Shown piece by piece: positions 52,795 to 64,000 of a stretch of DNA of 64,000 bases. Both the position numbers and the translations under genes were made by a program. The DNA is taken from positions 20,723 through 84,722 of the forward strand of contig CDMY01000411.1 of the NCBI GenBank assembly GCA_001179505.1, written 5' to 3'. The number at the start of each line of letters is the position of its first letter. The stretch's first letter is position 1. The notes beneath the pieces are model-generated. The model was not told where the DNA came from. It searched no databases and saw nothing but the letters and a program-made list of their open reading frames with translations. Origin of the DNA: Vitrella brassicaformis. Its lineage: Eukaryota; Sar; Vitrellaceae.

Positions 52795-54556
52795 ATGGAC
52801 CACGCGTTCTTCTTGTCCATCTTCTCCGTCTTCTCCCACGCTCGCGCGGGGTACTTTTTCGGTACGGCTCGAATTGGAATGACGGTCGTCTTCATTACGG
52901 CCGTGTCCACAACCATTCCAGGTGTTTTGAAGACAGCGGACAAACTCCTCATCTTTGTGGTTTTGGTACGGACCATCTGCCCACTGCTGCTGTTTCCTTT
53001 CCCATGACAAGTGCCGATTGATTTTCAGGCGGGGGCGCTTTTCGTAGTGTGGAAGCTCAGAGAGCGTATCCTCTTGTTTCTCACCGGCGACACACGCCTC
53101 AGGGTCGACATCTATGACTTCGTCCAGTGTCTTCTCTGTTGCGGTCAGTGTCATAGGTGTATGTGTACATGCTTACGTCAGTCAATTTCGCCGTCTCTCT
53201 TGTGTCCATTCCAGGGTGTGCTGGCAGATGCTGCCCTGCGATCGTTCCAGGAGCCAGCAGGGTCGTGCGGCTGAAGAGGGTGGAGTGCCGAAACTTCCCT
53301 GCTCACGTAAGCCGGCGACGTGAGACTGCGCGAATGCCGTAGACGATTATGTGTGCACCCGTCGTTCAGGACTGGATGGGGACGAGCGATCTGTTTCTCA
53401 AGGTCAGCCTGGGAACGAACGCAGAGCTTAGCACACGAGGTGGGCAAGATGCACGCCTGAGGGGCAACCGCATAGCCATCGCCTTTGTGCATGACACGCG
53501 CAGTGCGAGAGAAGAAAAGACACGTATGCATCTTCACCGAGCAGCTGTGAGATGTGCACACGGAGACAAACACGTAGCTGCGTCTCCTGTCTGACTGAGC
53601 GTCTCCCGTATGTCCGTGTATGTCCTGAAAAGCGAGGTCAACGTCAAGAACCCCTGCTGTGGACCGTGTACCAAGTGGTGCAATTGCGCCCAGAGGTATA
53701 GACGCGCACCGAAAAATGGATCCGAAGTTGGACTTATGCTTGATGAGGACAGCTGCGGCGACGAGGACTGCCGTGCCTACTGCTCTTGCGACCAGGAAAT
53801 GCACGTAAGCGACGCAGGGTGGGAAGGATGAAAGACAGGGCTGCTGATGGATGATTGTGACTTTGTCGACTTCGTGTGTTGATCAGATCATTCTGATGGT
53901 AAGTGCACCTGCACCAGCCATGAGAGAGGGCAGCAGGAGACTGCGGTGTGTGTTATCCTCTCACGCTCACAGGATCAGGATGTGGTAAGCTGCTAAGCAT
54001 CTTACCTGTTCGTGTATCCATCTCACCATCTGTGTCTGTGTCAGGCGTTCCACGACGAGGTCGACAGAGAAACATTCAGAGGCAGAAGTCGCCACCCATA
54101 TGTCAAGTGTCTCTCAGGTTGGCCGGGTCCTGTTCAACAGCAGCGAGATCCTTCGACTTGCCGCCAACAACGCATGGAGCGGCTGGCGTCCCATCCAGTC
54201 CAAGGTGACAGCCGCACCCCTTGTCCAAGTGCTTTCACCTCTGGTGGATGCATCTCCTATCCGTGTTTGCATGCAGGGCTTCATCAGGCAGGAGACAGCC
54301 GGCGAGATGAATGTCCTGTTCGAGTTCGTACCCTACAGTGAAGGCGAGGAGATGCTGTCGCCGAAGGGAGACGGGGCCGGCAAGGGGCTCCTCGGCGACG
54401 AATTGAAGGCACCCGGTAAGCGAGAGACAGACATAAAGCCAATTAGGAGTAGCAGTGTCGGTGTCTTGTGTGTGACCCTATTGTGCAGACGCCCAAGTGA
54501 TGAGCACCACTGCCGGATCGCCCGCCTTCTCAGGAGGCGGATACAGCCCTGTCTGA
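52795..54556 (+). CDS. Membrane protein with C2 domain and microexons, 5' end and middle unresolved
   Basis: Supported exons: 52795-52965 (start uncertain), 53029-53143, 53215-53306, 53370-53439, then after an unresolved part 53887-53898, 53973-53984, 54045-54059, 54118-54204, 54277-54415, and a last exon ending at the TGA at 54554. The first two exons encode hydrophobic helices (RIGMTVVFITAVSTT, LLIFVVLAGALFVVWKL). Then comes a C2-like domain: RVVRLKRVECRNFPAH, DWMGTSDLFLKVSLGTNAEL, IILM + DQDV + AFHDE + VGRVLFNSSEILRL, where the plus signs are introns; three consecutive exons are only 12, 12 and 15 nt, all phase 0. The exon(s) between 53440 and 53886 (cysteine-rich) could not be joined in frame. 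Function: probably membrane/Ca2+-linked; family not identified. Confidence 0.6.
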
Positions 54557-54644
54557 GCACCAACAAAAGTCAATGCTTGAGGACAACACACAGGGAGAGA
54601 GGGTGCATGGTACCTGAATTACTTTAGTGGACAGAACGCGCATA

Positions 54645-54698
54645 CGTGCACGGGGCTCAAGACGTATGCACTGTCATCTCCCTTGAGCCCCGTGCACG
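54645..54698. repeat. Perfect 17-bp inverted repeat with 20-nt loop
   Basis: CGTGCACGGGGCTCAAG (54645-54661) is mirrored by CTTGAGCCCCGTGCACG (54682-54698). A very stable hairpin about 90 bp after the C2 gene stop; a 3' processing element, a small RNA precursor or a MITE end are possible. Confidence 0.85.
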
Positions 54699-55149
54699 CG
54701 TTGTCTCCAAAGCAAGTGAGAGAGACACAGCTTACGAAAAGTCATTCAACAACTCAGTCACTCAAACTAGGACCAGTCGGCCAGTGGGCTTTGTCCTTTC
54801 CCCCTACCTCCTGCCCTCGTCCGGCTGAACCAGGCTGCATGGCCTCCGCAGCTCTCCTCCCTAGCCCACTCCCTCTGCCTCAGGCACCGTGGATTAATTC
54901 AGACAGAAGACACGTCTTTCATGACAAAGTGACCATGACAGTGTGACCACGTCTTTCATGACAACCCGAGTGATTCATGGGTGGTGGCGGAGGTTTGGGC
55001 ACACAGACACACAGAGAGCGATAGAGAGAGAGAAAAAGAGAGAAATGTGCGTGAGTGACGAGAGAAGAGTATTCAATGAACTGCATTCAGGCCCCGGCAT
55101 TTTTTGTTTCTTTTGGTATGGTGTTTATTCCTACTGGCCGTCGACTGAA

Positions 55150-55745
55150 GTCATTGACACAGTGTCACAAGAGACAGTGTACACAAGGGACAGGTCGGAC
55201 TAGCTCCTCATCTTCGTCAGACACTGCTTCTCTATATACATTCGCCGGCTTTGCCAGAGGCATCTCCCCCGCCCCTCCCTCCCCCCAATCACCCCCCCTC
55301 CCCGTTCGCTGCTCCACATTTATCCAGAGAGCCGGTCCCTTCGCTTTGTCGGCTCCCCTTCACTCGTGCGCAGCACGACAGAGAAATGGTATCTACAACA
55401 GGAACTGCGTGATCACGACCACCAAGACCACAGCAACCGTCGCTACGGCCAGCACCCCGCAGATGTATCTGGCATACGCAACAGACCACACACACACACA
55501 CTGTGGTGCTGACGAGCGACGGTATCAGCAGCTAAGAGTCACCTCGCATATCAGAGCGTTTCTCGCCAGCAGCATCTCCAGCTGGCCACAAAATACAAAA
55601 TGAACAACGACAGTGAGGTGGGTGCTCGGCGAATCTCATCAACAGAGAGCGACCTGCATCTCGTGTCGTCGGTTGTGTCCTCATCACGGCTCAGCGCGGG
55701 GTCGTCGCTCCTCATGAGAACCGAACGAGCAGACGGCGAACCCAT
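55150..55745 (-). CDS. Possible single-pass membrane protein, model uncertain
   Basis: An ATG at 55745 opens a polar stretch (MGSPSARSVLMRSDDPALSR...) ending near 55555. Further on, a minus-strand segment at about 55395-55470 encodes a strong transmembrane helix (CGVLAVATVAVVLVVVITQF), followed by a polar acidic tail (VYREAVSDEDEELVRP) ending near 55145. The splice joints between these parts did not resolve in one frame. Its 5' end faces the DNAJC11-like gene. Low certainty. Confidence 0.3.
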
Positions 55746-56060
55746 CGATCACCTGCAAATCTCAGACTTGACTGGGCAGGCGGCCTGACATGCACGTGAC
55801 AAGCGGAACGCCATAAATCCATCTTGGTGTGCGGGAAATGAAATGCACTCACAGATCCGTCGTTGCTTGGGACGTTAGGCGACCAACTGCGCAAGCTACG
55901 GCGCTACTTGCTCTGTCGGACGAACGAACGAAGAGCGATCGCCCCTGCGAGCTCAAATCCGACACAGAGAGGGGCGGCTCCACCGCTTGGCGCCACCTTC
56001 CCGATCCGAACTGAGATCTGAATTGCCCGTGGCCTCGACTGCCAGATCTAGGTGTTCATC

Positions 56061-59000
56061 ATGGCTGACAGCCGTCGTCGGCGTTCGAGTGGTGGCGAGT
56101 CGAGAGGCGAGTGGATGGACAGATACGACACGGGAGATGACTTTGATTACTATGACATCCTGCGGGTCCCCAGAAGCGTACGTGGCCAGACAGCAACAAT
56201 CGAAGTGACCCACCCCATTCGCTTATGACCTCTCTTTGTGTGCGTGGCTCCTCTCCCCAACCATGTCATCTACGGTAAATGCAGGCTTCGCAGGACGAGA
56301 TCAAGCGTGAGTACCGCGAGCTCAGCCGCGTGTACCACCCCGACAAGGCCCTCCTCCAGTCGGCCTCGTCCAGCAGCGACTCCGTGGGGACCACCCCAGC
56401 CGTGCAACAGCTGCAGTACAGCGCCAGTGGGTACCTGACTGTGCAGGACACTGTGCAGGACCAGGACGACAGGCGGGGCAGCAAGACCTCATCCGCCTTC
56501 CTCAAGCTCAACAGGGCCTACAGAGTCCTCAGCGACCCGCTACTCAGGCAGTTCTATGGTGCGGACGGCCTTCTTGAGCTGACTCACACATTGCTGCGCC
56601 CACACGTGTCCCTGTGCGTACTTGTGGTTGGTCAGATCGGTATGGTGCAGTTGGCGTCAAGCTGGTGGAGGAGGCCAAAGACGAGCTGCGGGCAGAAGAG
56701 GAGGAGCAGCTGCACGAGGAGGGAGGCGAGCATGACGAGCATCACCACGACACGTCCTCACCCCTTCTCGACACGCAACAAGTGCCCGATGCCGAGATCG
56801 ACGAGTGGTCGGCTGCCTATGCGCGTCGTGACTCGTCGTCGCTGGTGCGTGCGTCCAATCCGATGCACGAGTTCGAGAAGCGGGTCAACCGTCTGATGCG
56901 CAAACACGAGGAGCTATCTGCGCTGCGGCTGATGAACCTTGCGGGGCACTTTACCCTCGCCACGCTGACGGAACTCTTTGACCCAACAGCCAACTTCCTC
57001 TTCAGGCGGAAGTGGAAGCTGCAATTTGCTGCAAGTGAGAGAGGGAAACCAAAAAGACAGTGAATGGGCACAGGGGTGTATGAGTCTCTGTGTGGTCGGC
57101 TCAGTGGGTCAGAGTGTTCAGTTTAACTTGGGTGCGCACACCCTGGTGCTTGCATGTGCGGCACACATACAGAGCACCACTGCTGGTATGCATACACGTC
57201 CACGAGGAGGGACGCATCCACACACAAGATGCAATCACCCAAGATGGATCACACGTGGGCGTGGTCGTTGCTGGCTTCGTGCAGGTGTGGCTCGTTTCAG
57301 TGGCTTGTGGTCGGTGCCGCTCGGCAGTGACATGGACTTGAGGGTGTCGTTGGCCACTTCGGTACCAGACGGACAGCAAGCACTTGAAAGGCCAATCTGT
57401 TCGTTCGTTTATGTGTGCGTGCATGCCCGGTTGTGTCCAGGGTACGTCCTTGATTCAGACGATAGACGCATCTTTGTCGCGCAAACTTGATGACAACCTC
57501 ACTCTGTCGCAGAAGGCAGGCGCTCACACAATCGCACCAACAACCGAGCAATTGGCAGTAGTCTGGTGCTAATTTGCGAATGCAGGTGAGTGTGAACCGG
57601 AGAGGTCAGCTGTCGACCACCCTGGCGATGGCCCAGTCGATGGGCGAAGGACTAGACGGCATCCTCTCGTGGAAGTACGCAGACGCCTCAACACTGCACA
57701 AGGACGGGACCTGTGTGGCACATTCCTGAATGCGTGTTTTGTCAGAATCGGCGAGGGTCACGGGGTGTCTGCTCGATGGCTGTGGACCAAAGACAAACTC
57801 TCCCTCAGGACCGACGTATCTGTAAGCATATGTACCTTGGTTGTTGCACGGTAGATGGGCTCTACCTTCTCTGCGATGGATCCTTCACTCAGGTGAGCGA
57901 AGACGACGTGTCGGTGAGCGGCAAAGCCAAGTACGACATCGATGAGAGCGCATCGGTGGCCCTCATGCCCCAGCTGTCCATCTCACAAGGCATCTCCACT
58001 GAGGTCAACCTACAGCCGTCGTGCACTCACAAATGCACGCAAGCGGAGCCTGTTGATTCTCGTTCTCATTTCCTTGTGGGTGTCGGTTTCCCTTTCGTTG
58101 TATTAGTGTGTGGTGTCATTTCGGCCTTCCTTTGTCGATGAATTGACCAAGATGCAGTACGGCGTACTGTGGAGGCCAAACGCCTTCTCACTCAAATTCA
58201 GGTACGGAGAGGTGTGTTGACCGTGATGATTGGTGCGGACTCGCTGTTTTGGTCACATGAATGCAGGATCGTGCGTGCCGGGATGAGCTTCACCTTCCCA
58301 ATACAGGTGTGTTAGCCGTGTCCACGACCTATCTATGTGAGGGCGTATATTCCTTTCTGTCTGCCTGCCTGCCTGCCTGCAGCTGTTTCAGTCATCTGAG
58401 CTGGATCTTCTGCAGCTGCAGCTGGTGGGCTATTTCCTCCTCCTGGGTGCCATCCCGCCCGCCGCCTACCTCACCATCAAGCATGCTCACAAATGTGCGT
58501 AGGAGACCGTAGACGACAAGGGAAGACGATCCATTCGCTTATTCATCGCGTGTTTCGTCGTGTCCACAGATGCGAAAAAGAAGAGAGTTGGCCGTCACCT
58601 CACTGAGGCGCTGGCCAATCTCCGTGTAGCCTTAGGCGAGCTCCGGAGCCGCGCCTACAGAAGTCTCGTGCGGGACCCGCTGAGGCCCGCCCAGCATCAG
58701 CAGTCGTCTATCACCGCTGGCATCCGAGAGGCCTTCGGTGCCTTCATGGCGGCAGTGTCCAGCGCTCTCAAAGACGAGGAGTTAGCTGACGGTGCGAAGG
58801 TCGTCTCCCAGATGGATGGAGATGCGACGACGGTGCCGGATGAGAGTCGGCTGAGCGAGGCGACCAAGCAGGAGCTGCAGCGAGCAAGGGACGACCGCAG
58901 CCTCCAGTACAGGGTGCGGTGCCATGTGTCCATGGATGTACGTATGTGAGAGTGTCATCTGTGTATGGGTGTCTGGGTGGGTGGTTGCAGGCGAGCGAGG

Positions 59001-59467
59001 AGTCTCGCGACCGAGAGCGGTCTCGTTCGGGTCTGGTGATCGAGGCGGGGCGGTACGGCCACCCGAAGCTGCTGCGGCAGGACCCCCCATCCTCCCTGTT
59101 CATTGTCGATGTCACCGTCCCTCTCATGCACCAGGTCACCCACACGTACAGGGATGGATTCAGCCATGCAGAGGAGGGATTGCGGTTTGCCCTCGTGTCT
59201 GCCTGTGTTCTTACAGGTGCGTGAGAGCCGGCTGGAGTTGTCATGCGCGCCCAAGGCGCAGCTGGTGGGCTTTGCGAACCCATGTGCTGACCTCAATGGC
59301 GTGCAGCCTCAGCTCTACATCAGGCAAGCGAGCAAAGCAACGAAGCCATGACGGACAGGTGACAGACGTGTTGTGTGTGCGGATGGCACGTCGGGTGCAG
59401 GTATCGATATGGCGGTCAGGTGTTCCATCGTGTTTTCCTGGACAGAGATGGAGTGCTGCTGCCGTAG
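56061..59467 (+). CDS. DNAJC11: DNAJC11-like J-domain protein
   Basis: Sixteen exons: 56061-56177, 56285-56558, 56636-57034, 57105-57185, 57285-57361, 57441-57515, 57586-57674, 57746-57821, 57893-58003, 58152-58201, 58267-58306, 58383-58494, 58570-58913, 58991-59134, 59217-59323, 59401-59467; 720 aa. The J domain is near the N terminus: FDYYDILRVPRSASQDEIKR, REYRELSRVYHPDK (HPD), LNRAYRVLSDPLLRQFYGDR. Then a coiled/charged part, a beta-rich middle (FNLGAHTLVLACAAHIQ, GVSARWLWTKDKLSLR) and the C-terminal DUF3395 region: GLVIEAGRYGHPKLL, SLFIVDVTVPLMHQ, LVGFANPCADLNG, RYGGQVFHRVFLDRDGVLLP. DNAJC11 associates with the mitochondrial MICOS complex. Introns 6 and 15 have GC donors (57516, 59324). 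The exon 5 and exon 9 ends are the least certain joints. Confidence 0.88.
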
Positions 59468-59809
59468 ACACGCAGATGGGGATGCACACAGGTTGCGTTG
59501 TCTTGTGGGTCAGCGCCAAGCGTGTCAAGGACGCTATTTGTTGTGATGGAAGCACATCGAGACGCGTGTGTGCGGCACAGATGTGGAGAGATCCGATGAA
59601 GGAAGGCATTTCATACTTTATACATACATCACATACATGCATTCGAAGCTACACACATCTGTCCTTCACGGGGCCTCCAATCGACAATCGCGCGCTCACA
59701 CAAAAAGTCACAACACCATCAGCGGCACGACAATGCAGCACTTTCTGTCCACCTGCCCATAGCCGTCTGTTATCTGGCACAACAGGTCACCCATCCTTTC
59801 ACCCATCAT
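59468..59809. other. Intergenic between convergent DNAJC11 and EI24 genes
   Basis: About 340 bp with the 3' ends of both genes; no gene or distinct motif. Confidence 0.55.
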
Positions 59810-61538
59810 TCATTTCACCACACGCTTGGGCGGTGGATCAGGGAAGAGTTGATGGAAGGCCGACCCCTCGTGTGTCTGTCTACACCGGTCCGCCTCCACA
59901 CTGTCCGCTTTCCCCTCCCCGTCTCGCTTTTCGGTCATGCCATACTTGAGCACGCCCCAGGTGACGAGCTGTACCAGGTAGAATATCGGCAGCCTCTGTA
60001 ATGGGGGGTAGGGGAAGGGCCTCGGGGTCGCCGTGATGGACAGCAGGATGCACACGGGGAAAATGAGGGCGAACACGCCGCTGTCGATGAACCGAGGCGA
60101 CATGACGTAGAGCAGCGTCAGGGGCATCCCGAAGCCCGCGAAGTACAGCCAGTGGCTCTCAAAGTACTCGAGGCGCTCACAGGCCGACCACTTGAGGACG
60201 GAGACCCACCTGTACTCGAAGCAGTACATGCTGGCCAACCAGCTGCTCTGAAGGGCGTAGACGACCACCCCCAGGTAACCCGGCACTATGCACCACAGGA
60301 CGTACGTCTGCATGATCCACACCATGTTGAGCAGCACCCGGAACACCTCATCCACCAGGCGATCCAAAAACCTCACACGAGAACTGTGGGCTGGGGGCGT
60401 AGACGGGTGGGGGACCGGCGAGCGGTCAAGTGGTGACGACTGGGACGGCGGGTGGGGGGAGGGGCCGGATGGTGAAGGGGCAGCTTTTCTTTTCCTCGCA
60501 CCTGCACATGTCGACGTGAATGCATCAGTGGGCAATTGGTGTGCGTCAGTCGCCCCTCACTGCCCATCCGCATCTGTCTCACTGACTCACCATGGTCAGG
60601 TATCGCCCCCCTGTCAGTGGCGTTGTGCTGTGATGGGAAGAGGTGGGGGTACTTTTGGCACACGATGAAGGCCTGGTCGGCCAGGTCCTGGTACCAGAGA
60701 GTGTTGAGGATGAAACTCAAATAGTAGATAGGGTAGATCCACAGCACTCGGTACAGACACCCGAACCAAAACCCCACCGCCTTGACAATCTCCCTCGTGT
60801 CCACGGTGCTATTATTGCCGTGTGGCATAGTCGATGCATTGAAGGCCAGCTGTTCGGCCAGTGACGCGTTGCCTCCGCCACCACCCAGAGTGTCGTTGGT
60901 CTGCAGCTTGTACAGGTGCTGCGCCAAGTGGTCTGTCAGCGTAGCGTTGGTGCTGGCCTGCTGCAGAGAGGTGGCAATCGCCGACGGGTCCCCACTGGAG
61001 AGGGAGAAGGAGGACAGCAGGGGGATCATCGATATGGACACACTCAGCGCCGTGTGCGTCGGCCCCGCTGTGGCCAGGTGAGAGAAACCCATCAGACACG
61101 AATACGTGTAGTGGGCCTGCAGATCCACACACGCAGTATACCAGCCCATCGTGTGTATGTCCGCCGCTCCCTCCGTGCGCGGCTGACCATGAGGTAGAAG
61201 AGCGGCAGTATGAGGTGGTCGAAGATGAGAATGGATCCGAGGAAGATGAGGCCGTTCATTATGAAGCACTGCAGGCACCTCGTCCTTATGATCTCAGACT
61301 TGACGAAAAACACTACGCACCGGTGGACCTGCAGGGCGTCCAACACGCCACACAGGAAGCAGTGCAGCGCCGTCACCACAGCCTTGGAGTAGTACACAAG
61401 CGCCTCCCTCCTCCCGCTCCCAGGATACTCCTGCCGCTGGTCGGTGGGTGAGTTGGGGGTCGGCAGGGCGTCGCTGGGTCGTGGATCTTGCTCTCTCCGC
61501 CGTTGCCGCACGACGGACGACGGATCAGACCCGAGCAT
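59810..61538 (-). CDS. EI24: EI24-like multi-pass ER membrane protein
   Basis: Three exons: 61538-61188, 61116-60591, 60501-59810; 522 aa. Family signs: KAVVTALHCFLCGVLDAL, CFIMNGLIFLGSILIFDHLI, YRVLWIYPIYYLSFILNTLW directly followed by YQDLADQAF, then WIMQTYVLWCIVPGYLGVVV, YCFEYRWVSVLKW, ESHWLYFAGFGMPLTLLYVM, RFIDSGVFALIFPVCILLSI. EI24/EPG-4 proteins act in autophagosome formation and ER-to-cytoplasm contacts. The protein is longer than animal EI24 because of a luminal insert rich in NxT sites (exon 2) and a basic/proline-rich loop (exon 3 start). The intron after exon 2 interrupts the loop. Family call secure. Confidence 0.9.
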
Positions 61539-62210
61539 AGCAAAGCGAGGGCGTAGCCAGCTGCAGCTTTCTTTTGCCTCCTGACGAGGCAATGGCCCCT
61601 TCTTTTGAAGCTCAGATCTTCGAAGTGTAGCTCGCAGATTGATCCGTGAAACCGCTGCCTTTCTCCCAAGCAACAATGAGAACGTGAGAAAAGAAGTGCA
61701 AGAGTGTGAATCCCGGATGGGCTTTTAACTTGTACAACGACACGGAGATTAATGCACTTCCTTGTACAACGACACTTTCTTGCTGTGAAGAAAGAAGTGC
61801 GACTTCATCGGGAGGGCAACGTAACAATCGGTGGGGGCAACAACATCTGTGTCTAACAAGGCAAATCGAGCGGCCGGAAGAAGGCCGGTCATGTGGAATA
61901 TCAAGCTGATTGATTGTGGAGATCAGGTCGGGCATGTCAGCACACAAAGGACTTTTTCTTTGTCCTTTCACTTGAATGTGACCTCGTCGGGAGACACTGG
62001 AATATTAGTAAGGCTTTCAGGGGATCATATGGGCAACAAGACATGCCCAAGCTTCTGACGAAAGTACAGCATTGCTTTGGAACGCAGATTCTTTGAACCA
62101 GCGTGAATCACAAATGTGTGACATCGGCACTTTCTCCGCCATGCCGGGTGTGGGTCTACGCACTGTTGGCGCCACAAGGAAAAGATTTATCGTTGCGTGA
62201 TATCGAGGTC
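61539..62210. other. Intergenic, EI24 5' side
   Basis: No gene recognised between the EI24 start and the end of the GT34-like gene. A short direct repeat, TTGTACAACGACAC, occurs at 61730-61743 and 61763-61776. Confidence 0.45.
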
Positions 62211-63519
62211 TTAACTTACCTGGAGAAGAGTTGCCTGTGACGGACCATTATCAACACCAAGCAAGAATGGGACAGTTTTAAAATCTTGTAGCCTTGGCGA
62301 TCTTCGCCCGATGCAGTAGAATGCGCGATGACAGTGATACAACCGAATATCAGCACTTTTAGCACTTCTCCAGCATTCGTTGTCCTTCAATTTTCTGTGA
62401 ATGCAGGCGTCGTTGTATGGGAAGCTGTTCGAATACACTTGGAAGGCGTGTTGAATGGCATGCTGTAGCGCCACTTGCTCCGCCGGATGCCGCTGGAAGA
62501 GATGTCCATCGTCCCAGGCCCGAGTCAGAACCATGTCTGTCCACTTTCCCCTTCTGAATATCATGACACCTACGACGGGAGACAGAGAAAGACAAAGGCG
62601 GTCATATTGTACTCAAGACTCTAAACATCGTGGTCCATAAAGACATACCGGTATTCAGCCATGGATCCTGCTGCACTACGATCTGGACTGCATGAAGGAC
62701 TTGCGGGTTTTGGGCGATTAAGTCACTGTAAGCGGTGTAGAGTCGAGGCGAAAAGAAGTCTGTGATAAGAAGATTGTAATCTTTGACAAAGGCGTCACTA
62801 TTCATCCACATCACAGTGGAATACGCCTTCAGTAGACGGCGAATAAGCAATATCTGAAAGAGAAGTGTGTGGAATGTATGAAGGCACAAAAAATTCAAAG
62901 GCGTCCACGATGTCAGAGCCGACCAACCTTTACATAATAAATCGATCTCCCTTCCAGGTCACTCCGACTGCTATCTTGGACAAATAGAGGAATGTTTCGT
63001 AGGTGAGCATAAAGTGCGATATTGAAGATGCAGTCGAGACATGCCAGGTTGACCAAAGTGGCATTTTCGGCGCCAAATTGAAACTGCATATATACAGACA
63101 CCCACACACACGCTCGTCGGATTCCCTCTTGCACTATGGTTCATTCTGTATGTTACGTTCCAGGCCGTGGCCATCACCACAGACGGCGACTCTGTCATTG
63201 CCTCAATTTTCGCCCCTCGTGACCTCAGAATGCCCAGTGCCAGCGTAGCGCCCTCGAATTTGACTCTGTAGGTCTCGCAAGGCTCCTGTCTCCTCTTCAT
63301 TTGAGAGACGGCGCGTATGTCAGCGGCAAGATCTGTCTCATTCCCTCGCAGCCTGCAAATGAGGGTGCACGGGTCGTTCAGTTGCTCTTGAGTCTCCGAA
63401 AGAAGAAACGAGTCCAACGGGAAGAAAAGGAAATGAGTCATAGAAGGAAATAGAAGAAGAATGGCTGCAGCGATGACGAGACCACTCCACCACACCACCT
63501 TTGCACCACTACGGACCAT
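62211..63519 (-). CDS. GT34-like glycosyltransferase, type II membrane protein
   Basis: Four exons: 63519-63157, 63083-62928, 62853-62649, 62569-62211; 360 aa if the TAA at 62211-62213 is used. A donor-like GTAAGT lies 7 bp before that stop, so a further exon is possible. A signal anchor is near the start (VVWWSGLVIAAAILLLF). Catalytic features: TLVNLACLDCIFNIALYAHL, VMWMNSDAFVKDYN (DxD-like SDA site), WLNTG spliced to GVMIFRRGKWTDMVL, and the later HPAEQVALQHAI. The NTGxxxxR...W block and the sDa site resemble GT34 (galactosyl/xylosyl and mannosyl transferases of the Golgi). Subfamily assignment is inference; a GT-A nucleotide-sugar enzyme is likely. Confidence 0.75.
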
Positions 63520-64000
63520 CTCCGCATGGAGGCAACACTAGGTCCATCCACGGCACGTTCCGCGGCTGACCGCTGGTGCGCCGACGCTCTCGCCGCGATC
63601 CCCTCGAACGGCCCCCCCTTGAACGGCCCAATCCACGGCTAACCTTATCGCGGAATTCACAGCATTAGTGTAAATGCTTCCCCCTCTGTTAACACTTGAT
63701 GCGGCGTGACTGCCCAACAAATACAAACAAGTGACAAGCGATGCAGCCCGAAGGAAAATGAGAAAATCGTGCAGGAGTCGCCATGTCGGCCATCCCGATT
63801 GCCCCTAAGTGGGAAGGGAAGATGCGTAAACCAAGGCCAAGGCCCAGCAGTTGCCGCAGCATCGCCATCGCCACCATCGCAGCCCCCGGACACCCAGCTC
63901 TGTCCGCGATGCGGCCGCCGGCCGCTTCCGAATTCTCGACACGCAGCGTGCTTCATCTGCCTCGCAGAGGGCGCTGCGCCGCCCACGCCCGTCCCGCCTC
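63520..64000. other. End of window, no gene resolved
   Basis: Contains the promoter side of the GT34-like gene and open but motif-free frames on both strands. GGCCCCCCCTTGAACGGCC and related CGAACGGCC/GAACGGCC repeats lie near 63605-63630. Confidence 0.4.

Noticed and set aside
52792-53154. 121-codon minus-strand frame
   Set aside because: It overlaps exons of the C2/membrane gene, whose plus-strand reading gives hydrophobic helices and correct splice joints; the minus frame has no motif.

Overview
The window is nuclear DNA of an intron-rich unicellular eukaryote. Nearly every gene is split by short GT-AG introns, mostly 50-70 nt and some 75-125. The readable genes are eukaryotic: nuclear poly(A)-binding protein, TRM1, CHMP7/ESCRT-III, ANP32, EI24 and DNAJC11. 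Two promoters carry AAACCCTA (telobox-like) repeats. A chromerid-type alveolate alga such as Vitrella would fit the mixture of secreted glyco-enzymes, an AP2-like ORF and TTTAGGG-type motifs, but the species is inference. Exon coordinates were read by hand from reading frame, splice signals and family motifs. Unless an entry says otherwise, the exon lengths of a complete model sum to a whole number of codons.

Layout. 1-3.8 kb: a WSC-like secreted protein (-) and a GT61 glycosyltransferase (+), head to head. 6.5-17.4 kb: three members of an unusual modular family. 18.7-25.6 kb: a secreted P-loop protein, PABPN1 and ANP32. 26.5-27.9 kb: a PLOD-type glycosyltransferase with an in-frame stop. 29-37 kb: CHMP7, TRM1 and an RS-rich protein. 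37.3-41.8 kb: two more members of the modular family, head to head. 42-51.5 kb: an anchored methyltransferase, repeat/AP2/zinc-ribbon debris, an O-fucosyltransferase-like gene and a GT25-like gene beside a GT25 fragment. 52.8-63.5 kb: a C2/membrane protein, DNAJC11, EI24 and a GT34-like glycosyltransferase.

Main result. Five genes (6546-8452 +, 9274-12513 -, 14841-17438 +, 37285-39594 -, 39842-41771 +) share a secreted N-terminal domain of about 275-305 residues that I do not recognise. Each joins it to a different catalytic cargo: GT64, methyltransferase plus PF03407 transferase, EGF-like plus methyltransferase, GT31/Fringe, and a GT2-like transferase. The cargo always begins just after an intron at the same place. 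That intron is phase 1 in three genes and phase 2 in two, as expected of exon shuffling within two subfamilies. The N-terminal exons of three members are nearly identical DNA patches in a mosaic pattern, which points to recent duplication or gene conversion. With the neighbouring GT61, PLOD-like, O-FucT, GT25 and GT34 genes, the window is an island of secretory-pathway glycan-building enzymes between housekeeping genes. GC-AG introns are unusually common (8 of roughly 137 introns read).
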